A stretch of 5,689 nucleotides of DNA. Source: an uncultured Pseudomonadota bacterium. Its GTDB lineage: Bacteria; Pseudomonadota; Gammaproteobacteria; Methylococcales; Methylomonadaceae. Where the stretch lies: assembly GCA_903904275.1 (NCBI GenBank), contig CAIVBX010000031.1, positions 1 through 5,689 of the forward strand, given 5' to 3'. A program made the position numbers and the translations under genes. Below, piece after piece: positions 1 through 5,689 of this stretch (position 1 is its first letter; each line of letters opens with the position of its first letter). Under the pieces are notes generated by a model, which worked only from the letters and a program-made list of their open reading frames with translations, did no database searches and was not told where the DNA came from.

Positions 1-267
1 ATTGATGTTTTTATCAGACCGAATCTCACTCAAAATGAAGCGGATAAAATTGATAAAGTTTTCATTGTTGAACAAATAGACCCTGCAACTGGGTTATTCG
101 ATGAACACAAGGTAATTATGGGTTATCCCGATAAAGAATCTGCAAAAAATGCCTATTTATCCAATTATGAAAAAAACTGGAAGGGCTTAGGCAACATAAT
201 TGAAATAAGTATTAGCGATTTCAAGCTATGGATTAAGGATTCTTTGCCAAAAGGAGGTTCTAAATAA
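1..267 (+). CDS. InPase-domain (inorganic pyrophosphatase-like) protein, C-terminal part, 5' end outside window
   Basis: Frame 1 is open from the first base to TAA at 265-267, giving 88 residues. The fragment starts with IDVFIRP, the second half of the D-x-D-x-x-D-V acidic metal-binding motif of soluble pyrophosphatases. It continues with KVFIVEQIDPATGLFDEHK (residues about 20-38), then KNAYLSNY and WKGLG near residues 53-65. From knowledge of the family, this order matches the InPase domain described in polyvalent proteins of phages and conjugative elements, where it usually ends in a short segment like the D-F-K-L-W-I-K seen here. The expected reaction is hydrolysis of pyrophosphate or a related phosphoanhydride, but activity is inferred and the first catalytic acidic residues lie outside the window. 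It could be a small single-domain gene or the C-terminal end of a larger polyvalent protein; the window cannot tell. It overlaps the next gene by one base, so the two are almost certainly one operon. Confidence 0.85.
   Translation: MDVFIRPNLTQNEADKIDKVFIVEQIDPATGLFDEHKVIMGYPDKESAKNAYLSNYEKNWKGLGNIIEISISDFKLWIKDSLPKGGSK
251..257 (+). promoter_or_regulatory. Strong Shine-Dalgarno for the methyltransferase-helicase gene
   Basis: AAGGAGG lies nine bases upstream of the ATG at 267 and inside the last codons of the pyrophosphatase-like gene. It is close to a perfect match to the 16S rRNA anti-Shine-Dalgarno sequence. Together with the TAATG overlap and the in-frame stop at 261-263, it fixes the start of the large gene and indicates translational coupling. 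Confidence 0.88.
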
Positions 268-3200
268 TGTTAAATTTTAAAGAAAAAAGAGTGGTTCAGA
301 AAACATTATCGGTTCAATTCGATGTTTTAACGTCAAATCCTAAATTTTCAGAAAAAAGAAATGCTCAAAAGTTAATTGTTGATTGCTTTGAAAAACTAGG
401 TGCAAATGCCAATGCGTCTAATGACGAAAGTCCTTTAGAGCAAAACGAAATAACGCCACTTGAAACGATTGAACCCACGCCGATTGCGGCTAAAAGTCCT
501 TTAGAGCAAAATCCAGAAACTAGAAAAGATACCTTACAATTCTACGAATACGACCCAAATAGAAAACCCGCACAACGCAAGCGTGAAAATGCAGCGGCTA
601 TTGCATTATTGAATCAAATCGAAGCGGGTGAAATTGATGGTGCGAATTTGACCAATGAACAAAAATCAACATTAGTAAAATATACGGGATTAGGCGGAAA
701 TAAAAGTAAAGCTGGTGTTGGCAAAGATGGGCAATTCGGCAGTACCTATGAATACTATACGCCCTTGCCAATTGCTCAAGGAATGTGGGATTTAGCCAAA
801 GAATTAGGATTTAGCGGAGGGAAAGTTTTAGACCCTTGCGCTGGTGTCGGCATCTTCGGAGCTACCGCACCATTAAATGCGGCTGTTGATGCTGTAGAGC
901 TTGACGAAACAAGCGGAAAAATTAACCGATTAGTGAATCAAGGTACTGGATTTAACGTTACACCTGCAACACCGTTTGAAAAAGTTGCGTCTGCTACACC
1001 TGATGATGAGTATTCGGCAATCATATCTAATGTGCCTTTTGGTGATAATTCAGAGCGTGGTGCTAATAAATCGTTCGATAAGCGTTATCAGAAAGAAACG
1101 TTGCAAGGCTATTTCATTTTGCGTTGTTTAGAGAAATTAAAACCTAAAGGATTAGCGGTTTTTATCGTTCCGCCTAGTGTTGTTACTGGAAGGGATAGCA
1201 AAAGCGTTGATGTAAGAGAACGCGCAAGTTATATGGCAGAGTTTTTAGGTGCGTATCGCTTGCCTAATAGCGTTTTTGGAACAGCCGCCGCAGATACTGT
1301 TACCGATGTTATTGCATTTAGAAAATTCGATAAACCCACGCTCGATAAAATTCAGGAACTAAAAGAGCAGAATCCGAAAACTTTGATTGATGCAAATGTC
1401 CAGTGGCAGGAATTTCTTGACGGTCAGTATTTCAAGGGTGAAGGAAAGCGGTTTATTTTAGGCGAACAATCTACTGGAATAAATCAATGGGGAAAGGAAG
1501 TAGAGGTTATAAAAACCAATAAACCCATTTCAGAAACGGCAAAATTATTGCGTAAATTCCCCGATTCGCGCATTGAATGGGATTTGTTAGATGCTACTGA
1601 AACCGATGTCATTATTTACAATGAAGGCGACACAATCACGCAAGCTGGTCAAACGCTTGAATTCAGAAATGGCACATGGAATGCAATTGAATCAACAATT
1701 GACACTGCTCAATTTGACGCATTAGGCGAAAAATTATCCACACCTTACAAAGCATTTGAAAATCATGTCATGTATGCGAAAGCGATTGAATACCGCGACT
1801 ACATGAAAGCAATGTCACAAATGTTAGATATGCCTGGCTGGCTTACAACGGCATTAAAAGAAATCGCAAAACTATCCGAATCCGACCGTCAAAAATGTTG
1901 GAATGCTGGCATTATTGGCTTGTCATGCGTGCAAGTTTTAGAAGAGCGATTATCACAAGAAACAGGCATTAATTATCGTGAAGAATACCCTGATTTAAGT
2001 GAGGCAATGCAACGGGTTAGCCAAAGTGCTAAATCCTGCATGAGTAAAGTCGGTGGTGATTTGAAACAAGGATTATCCAAAATTGGGCAGAATTACACCA
2101 AAAAAGACGGATTTAGTTCATTGTGGCGCGGTGATGTTTTGCATGATGTTATCGAGGCGCAAACCAATGTTGATATGGGTTTCAATGGATTGCTTTATAA
2201 AAACAAATCTATTTGGGCTAGTTTAGATGATGCAAAAACCATTTACGGTGAAAATTTCAATCCAATTGAAAGCGATGATTGGTGTATTTCAAGCGATGGA
2301 AAACAAGTTTGTCGCGCCGATGATTGTTATTCAGGTAGTTACCGTGATTTTATTAGTCGGATTGACAAAGATATTGCTGACGCTACAGACCAGCAAATAA
2401 AAGATAAGTTATTGCGTCAAAAATTAGTAGCACAATCGCGCCTTGATAAAATTGACGTTAAATCACTAAGTTTTAATTTGTTTAGCCCACACGTTACTGT
2501 TGAAGAAAAAGCGGATTTCATGCGTAAATTCGTACACCCAAATGCGACTGTTGTTTGGGACGAAAAAACAGGTGAAAAACGTGTTGATATTGACATTAAA
2601 ATCGATAATCGCTCAACCGACCGTGACAAATTATTTAATCGCGTTGGAGATTATATGAAAAATGGCACTATTACAGTTGGAACAGCAAAGCTAAATGTGA
2701 ATAAAGGCGATGCGTTGCGCGAATTACGCAAAATCGTCAATACAGCAAATGAGCAATTTGACGGATGGGTTAAGGCTAATCCTCAAATCATGAATCGCTT
2801 AGAACAAGTATCAAACCATGTTGATAACATTGAATTTAAACAACCCGATGACGAAGCACCGTTGACAATACCCAATATGAACCCCGATTTAGAATTACAT
2901 GGCTATCAAAATTCATTTGTTAGAAAAACGGGGCGGGATTTTAGCGGTATTAACGGATTTGCAGTAGGTTTAGGAAAAACCTTTAGTGCATTAGCCGCTG
3001 TTCAATACGTTCAATCTATTGGCGTTAAAAAGAAAGCGTTATTTGTTGTCCCTAATTCTGTTTTATCTAATTGGCAAAAGGAATCGAAACACGCTTATCA
3101 ATCAACGGATGATTGCTTATATGTCGGATTGCGTGAAAACTCAAAAGGAAAGGAAGTTGTAAATGCGTCATTTATTGATGTTGATTTAAATTCTGTTTTG

Positions 3201-5689
3201 GAAAATCGCCATAGTAAGATTTTCGTCACCTATGAAACCTTAGAGCGTATTCGATTGCGTGATGAAACGATTAGCGAATATGAGCGTTATTTAAGCGAAA
3301 CAGATAGAAATTTTGAAGTAACAAATGATGTAAAAGAGCGTGAAAAATCTAACTCTAAAAAAGTTGGATTGATTGAAGTTTTATCTAGTAAAAACGGTTC
3401 TGCGCCTTATCTTGAAGAAATGGGTATTGATTCAATCGTTATCGATGAGGGGCATTATCTTAAAAACTCAGCTCAAACTCATGATACTAAATCAGCGAAA
3501 TTTTTATCATTAGGTGCTATTTCAAAGCGCGGTATTGATGCACAGGCTAAGGCGTGGTTTATTCGTGGTAAATCTGAACGCGGTGATGGTGTATTGATGC
3601 TTACTGCTACGCCAATTACCAATTCACCGCTTGAAATTTACTCAATGTTATCGCTTGCAAAAGGTCATGACAAAGTAAATCGCATGATGTTAGGCATTAA
3701 AGGTGCAGATGATTTCATGGCAATGATGACGCAAATTGAAAACCAAGATGATGTCACAATGGATGGAATTGAGCGTACAACAAACGTATTCACTGGTTTA
3801 AATAATGTGGGTGTATTGCGCCGCGCAATGAATCAAACAGCGACAATTAAAACTGCCGAGGATGTTGGCTCACAGGTTGCGCTTCCTGATTCTGATGATA
3901 ATGCGACATCGGTTTCGTTGAATCAAGACGCGGTTGATAAATTACAGCTTTATAAGTCTGCGTTTAGATATGCAATCGACTTAATCAGTGAAAAAAATCC
4001 TAATCGGGGTAATAAAGAGGCATTTGAATTTGTCAGTGATTATTTTGGTGAATCATTAGAGCTTGTTGGGCATCCGTTCAATTTAATTAACAAAATGACA
4101 TTGTTAATTGCTGACCCTGAACTTGATAGACGAGCGACATTTTTCACTATCTCGCCCGAAAACGGAGAAAAAGCAAAATCTGTTATTGCTGAGTTTAACG
4201 CCAAAAAATTCATTGAAAAACGACCACGAAAAACACCTTTCACTCAAGAAAGTGCCGTTGTTGGCAGAGTTGTAACTAAAGACGAAGAAACGGGCGACGA
4301 AAGCGAAGTATTAAAAATTGAAGTTCGTGCAATGATTGATAACGATGGTAAGACCATTGTGATTGATACAATGGATTCGACTATCCAGCAACGCTGGGAT
4401 GATTTAGCCGATAAAGTAGGGTTGGATTTAAACGTCACAATACCACCAAAATTAGCGGCATTACTTGAAAATGTGCAAAAAGAGCAAGCTCACCCGCGCG
4501 GTGTAGATGATGATGGCAATAAATCGCCTATTGTGAAGCAAATTATTTTCTGTGATATTTTGGCTCAACATAGCAAAATTAAACGCTTACTTGCTAAAAA
4601 AGCAGGTATTTCAAACAGTAAAATTGCGATTATCACAGGCAAAACGAATAACACGCCTGAAGAAATTATGGCAGTTCAAGACGGTTTCAACGCTCATGGT
4701 GAAGAAAATCAATACAACATCATTATCGCTAACCAAAAAGCTGAGGTCGGTATTAACCTTCAAAAAGGCACGCAAGCGATTCACCACCTTTCAATCGGTT
4801 GGACACCTGACAGCTTAACTCAAAGAAACGGGCGCGGCGTAAGACAGGGCAATAAAACTGAAAAAGTCACGGTCTACACTTACGATGCAGATGGTACTTT
4901 TGATGCCGTAAAACGCACAATGGTTAGTAAAAAAGCAAACTGGATTGATAACGTCATGGCACAAGATGGCGAAAATAAAGTTTCAATTTCAGGCGGTTTA
5001 TCAAAAGAACAACTTGAGGCGTTAATTGATGTAACGGGCGATAAAGATGCCATGTCGCGTATTCAAGCATCAATTGACGCAAAAGAATCCGAAGCACGCG
5101 CTAAAACGAACGTCGAAAAGCAAAAGGTTAATCTTGATACCATCGTCAAACAAACGAAATTTATCAACGAAAACGACCCTATCAAAGATTTCATTATTCC
5201 AAAAATCGTGCGTGCATGGTCAATTGACAGTCAAATCAAAGCCGTTAATGACAAAATTAGCAATCCCAAAGCGACACCGACAGCAATTGCACGAAATCAA
5301 AACATTTTAGGGCAGTTAGAAGCCGTTAAACGTGGCTTGATTGCTGAAATTGATGGCTCTTGTGTGATTAAAAAAGGAAGTCAAGGCGGCAGTGGTGAAA
5401 CTACGGCGGGTGAATTGATTGATAAATTTAATTCTGGATGGGGTAAAAAGAACGCCGAGGAATTGAGAAAAGACCTACAGTGGTCGCACCAAATAACTAC
5501 CATCGAAGGCAGTGCATTAGAAACCGAATGGCGTGCTGAAATTGATATGGCAAAGTCTATGATTGATACCGCATTATCGAATTTCAAAGAGCAATCCAAA
5601 CAAGCAGGCGGATTACCCGATAAAGTTGCTGATATGTTTATTTCTGGTGAGGCAAATTACATTGGTTCTTATCCAGTAACTAATGGTGC
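267..5689 (+). CDS. Giant DNA methyltransferase / SNF2-like helicase fusion (DarB-like antirestriction polyvalent protein), 3' end outside window
   Basis: I read this frame codon by codon: 1,807 codons without a stop, still open at the window end. The ATG at 267 is the only sensible start, because TAA occupies 261-263 in the same frame and an ideal ribosome binding site precedes it. Domain order: a short basic N-terminus; an acidic linker with a repeated SPLEQN (residues 55-82); an amino-methyltransferase domain (about 130-360); a middle region without a recognised fold (about 360-870); a SNF2-like superfamily 2 helicase (about 870-1575); and a helical tail. This architecture is known from DarB of phage P1, which protects injected DNA against type I restriction, and from 'N12 class' methylases of mobile elements. 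Function here is inferred from motifs: cytoplasmic or virion-delivered DNA modification and translocation. P1 DarB is over 2,000 residues, so several hundred residues may lie beyond the edge. No frameshift or lost motif is seen, so the gene looks intact. Confidence 0.93.
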   Translation, partial: MLNFKEKRVVQKTLSVQFDVLTSNPKFSEKRNAQKLIVDCFEKLGANANASNDESPLEQNEITPLETIEPTPIAAKSPLEQNPETRKDTLQFYEYDPNRKPAQRKRENAAAIALLNQIEAGEIDGANLTNEQKSTLVKYTGLGGNKSKAGVGKDGQFGSTYEYYTPLPIAQGMWDLAKELGFSGGKVLDPCAGVGIFGATAPLNAAVDAVELDETSGKINRLVNQGTGFNVTPATPFEKVASATPDDEYSAIISNVPFGDNSERGANKSFDKRYQKETLQGYFILRCLEKLKPKGLAVFIVPPSVVTGRDSKSVDVRERASYMAEFLGAYRLPNSVFGTAAADTVTDVIAFRKFDKPTLDKIQELKEQNPKTLIDANVQWQEFLDGQYFKGEGKRFILGEQSTGINQWGKEVEVIKTNKPISETAKLLRKFPDSRIEWDLLDATETDVIIYNEGDTITQAGQTLEFRNGTWNAIESTIDTAQFDALGEKLSTPYKAFENHVMYAKAIEYRDYMKAMSQMLDMPGWLTTALKEIAKLSESDRQKCWNAGIIGLSCVQVLEERLSQETGINYREEYPDLSEAMQRVSQSAKSCMSKVGGDLKQGLSKIGQNYTKKDGFSSLWRGDVLHDVIEAQTNVDMGFNGLLYKNKSIWASLDDAKTIYGENFNPIESDDWCISSDGKQVCRADDCYSGSYRDFISRIDKDIADATDQQIKDKLLRQKLVAQSRLDKIDVKSLSFNLFSPHVTVEEKADFMRKFVHPNATVVWDEKTGEKRVDIDIKIDNRSTDRDKLFNRVGDYMKNGTITVGTAKLNVNKGDALRELRKIVNTANEQFDGWVKANPQIMNRLEQVSNHVDNIEFKQPDDEAPLTIPNMNPDLELHGYQNSFVRKTGRDFSGINGFAVGLGKTFSALAAVQYVQSIGVKKKALFVVPNSVLSNWQKESKHAYQSTDDCLYVGLRENSKGKEVVNASFIDVDLNSVLENRHSKIFVTYETLERIRLRDETISEYERYLSETDRNFEVTNDVKEREKSNSKKVGLIEVLSSKNGSAPYLEEMGIDSIVIDEGHYLKNSAQTHDTKSAKFLSLGAISKRGIDAQAKAWFIRGKSERGDGVLMLTATPITNSPLEIYSMLSLAKGHDKVNRMMLGIKGADDFMAMMTQIENQDDVTMDGIERTTNVFTGLNNVGVLRRAMNQTATIKTAEDVGSQVALPDSDDNATSVSLNQDAVDKLQLYKSAFRYAIDLISEKNPNRGNKEAFEFVSDYFGESLELVGHPFNLINKMTLLIADPELDRRATFFTISPENGEKAKSVIAEFNAKKFIEKRPRKTPFTQESAVVGRVVTKDEETGDESEVLKIEVRAMIDNDGKTIVIDTMDSTIQQRWDDLADKVGLDLNVTIPPKLAALLENVQKEQAHPRGVDDDGNKSPIVKQIIFCDILAQHSKIKRLLAKKAGISNSKIAIITGKTNNTPEEIMAVQDGFNAHGEENQYNIIIANQKAEVGINLQKGTQAIHHLSIGWTPDSLTQRNGRGVRQGNKTEKVTVYTYDADGTFDAVKRTMVSKKANWIDNVMAQDGENKVSISGGLSKEQLEALIDVTGDKDAMSRIQASIDAKESEARAKTNVEKQKVNLDTIVKQTKFINENDPIKDFIIPKIVRAWSIDSQIKAVNDKISNPKATPTAIARNQNILGQLEAVKRGLIAEIDGSCVIKKGSQGGSGETTAGELIDKFNSGWGKKNAEELRKDLQWSHQITTIEGSALETEWRAEIDMAKSMIDTALSNFKEQSKQAGGLPDKVADMFISGEANYIGSYPVTNG
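427..445 (+). repeat. 19-bp direct repeat, copy 1 (linker of the fusion protein)
   Basis: The sequence AAAGTCCTTTAGAGCAAAA occurs here and again exactly 66 bases later. It encodes SPLEQ/N at residues 55-60. The spacing is 22 codons, so the repeat keeps the reading frame. It lies in a proline- and glutamate-rich linker ahead of the methylase domain and looks like an in-frame partial duplication of linker sequence, not a regulatory site. Confidence 0.8.
493..511 (+). repeat. 19-bp direct repeat, copy 2
   Basis: This is the second identical copy of the 19-base unit, encoding SPLEQN at residues 77-82. The sequence between the copies has diverged but retains a related TPLE motif, which fits an old tandem duplication. 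Confidence 0.8.
654..1346 (+). other. Domain: amino-group DNA methyltransferase (N6-adenine type), residues about 130-360
   Basis: The domain starts with LVKYTGLGG (136-144) and YYTP (163-166), the entry motifs of this methylase group. Motif I, the S-adenosylmethionine-binding loop, is VLDPCAGVGIFG (187-198). Motif IV, the catalytic site, is NVPF (255-258), a variant of the usual NPPY/F. RLPNSVF (331-337) and TDVIAF (346-351) match the C-terminal part of HsdM-like methylase folds. Motif I precedes motif IV, so the order is gamma-like or circularly unpermuted. N6-adenine is the likely target from family knowledge. The recognition sequence cannot be read from the protein; a target-recognition function for the following 100-200 residues is only a guess. 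Confidence 0.88.
1347..2873 (+). other. Unassigned middle region of the fusion protein, residues about 361-869
   Basis: This 500-residue stretch links the methylase to the helicase and shows none of their motifs. It is mostly predicted helical with short beta-rich patches. Landmarks are three cysteines (C673, C682, C687) just before YSGSYRDF (688-695), then a charged helix, and an LSFNLFSP segment starting near residue 734 and followed by a VHP motif. From memory, YSG-type and LFSP-type segments recur at this place in related phage and plasmid proteins, so the region is probably a conserved spacer or a DNA-recognition part of the family. That assignment is inference. Base composition and codon use do not differ visibly from the flanks. 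Confidence 0.55.
2874..4991 (+). other. Domain: SNF2-like superfamily 2 helicase/translocase, residues about 870-1575
   Basis: All main ATPase motifs are present in order. A Q-motif-like LHGYQ (877-881) is followed by Walker A GLGKT (901-905, lysine 904). Motif Ia is VVPNSVLSNW (927-936). Walker B is DEGH (1060-1063), motif III is LTATP (1112-1116), and the second lobe begins near IIFCDIL (about residue 1428). Motif V is VGINLQ (1494-1499) and motif VI is QRNGRGVRQGN (1519-1529) with the arginine finger candidates R1523 and R1526. A KANWID segment around W1559 closes the domain, as is common in phage SNF2 relatives. About 310 residues separate motif III from the second lobe, so a large insertion is present there. 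The domain should hydrolyse ATP and translocate on double-stranded DNA. Confidence 0.9.
4992..5689 (+). other. C-terminal helical tail of the fusion protein, incomplete
   Basis: After the helicase, residues about 1576-1807 are rich in lysine, glutamate and alanine with heptad-like spacing, which suggests long helices or coiled coil (roughly residues 1590-1720). Glycine- and serine-rich turns lie near residues 1700-1712. No enzymatic motif is visible. In polyvalent proteins the C-terminus often carries further domains, so what follows beyond the window edge could matter for function. The fold statement comes from residue pattern only. Confidence 0.5.

Noticed and set aside
281..290. Run of six A followed by G near the start of the large gene, a possible slippery site
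   Set aside because: The run is not placed in the X-XXY-YYZ phase needed for a -1 slip in this frame, and there is no alternative frame product worth making.
2417..2629. Minus-strand open frame of 70 codons
   Set aside because: It lies wholly inside the large gene, has no recognisable family and no supporting context; it reads as an antisense shadow.
4040..4438. Two adjacent minus-strand open frames of 67 and 64 codons
   Set aside because: Both are antisense to the helicase insertion, rich in serine and leucine as expected from the complement of this coding sequence, and have no family match.
4552..5310. Two plus-strand open frames of 88 and 87 codons in an alternative frame
   Set aside because: They overlap the helicase second lobe, whose motifs V and VI are in the main frame; lysine- and threonine-rich composition is that of an out-of-frame reading.
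5381..5599. Minus-strand open frame of 72 codons
   Set aside because: It is antisense to the C-terminal tail of the large gene with no family match or ribosome binding site of note.

Overview
This window is AT-rich (about 38-40% GC judged from sampled lines) and coding on the + strand almost from end to end. It holds two genes, both cut by the window edges, and both of the kind carried by large phages, phage-plasmids and integrative/conjugative elements of Proteobacteria. The host cannot be named. The GGAGG-type ribosome binding site and the protein families suggest a proteobacterium, perhaps a gammaproteobacterium, but that is a weak inference. I see no rRNA, tRNA, CRISPR array, insertion sequence, terminator or convincing promoter.

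Layout. Bases 1-267 are the C-terminal 88 codons of a protein with the 'InPase' (inorganic pyrophosphatase-like) domain known from the polyvalent proteins of phages and conjugative elements. The window opens inside its acidic D-x-D-x-x-D-V metal-binding motif. Its stop codon TAA shares one base with the ATG of the next gene (TAATG at 265-269), and a strong AAGGAGG Shine-Dalgarno lies inside its last codons. Bases 267-5689 are one uninterrupted reading frame of 1,807 codons that is still open at the window end. It encodes a giant fusion: an N-terminal amino-type (N6-adenine-like) DNA methyltransferase, a long unassigned middle region, and a SNF2-like superfamily 2 helicase/translocase with a large insertion between its two lobes, followed by a helical tail.

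Function. The methyltransferase-helicase architecture is that of the DarB antirestriction protein of phage P1 and of proteins often annotated as 'N12 class adenine-specific DNA methylase' on mobile elements. The likely role is protection of the incoming element against host restriction, with translocation along DNA coupled to modification or to blocking of restriction enzymes. The pyrophosphatase-like gene is translationally coupled and probably made with it; how it contributes is unknown.

The most unexpected signal is in the DNA itself. By manual reading the window contains no GATC, no GGCC and no CCGG, although composition-matched words such as CATG and GCGC are common. Aspartate codons switch to GAC whenever the next codon begins with C. 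This looks like restriction-site avoidance, which fits an element that also carries an antirestriction-type protein.
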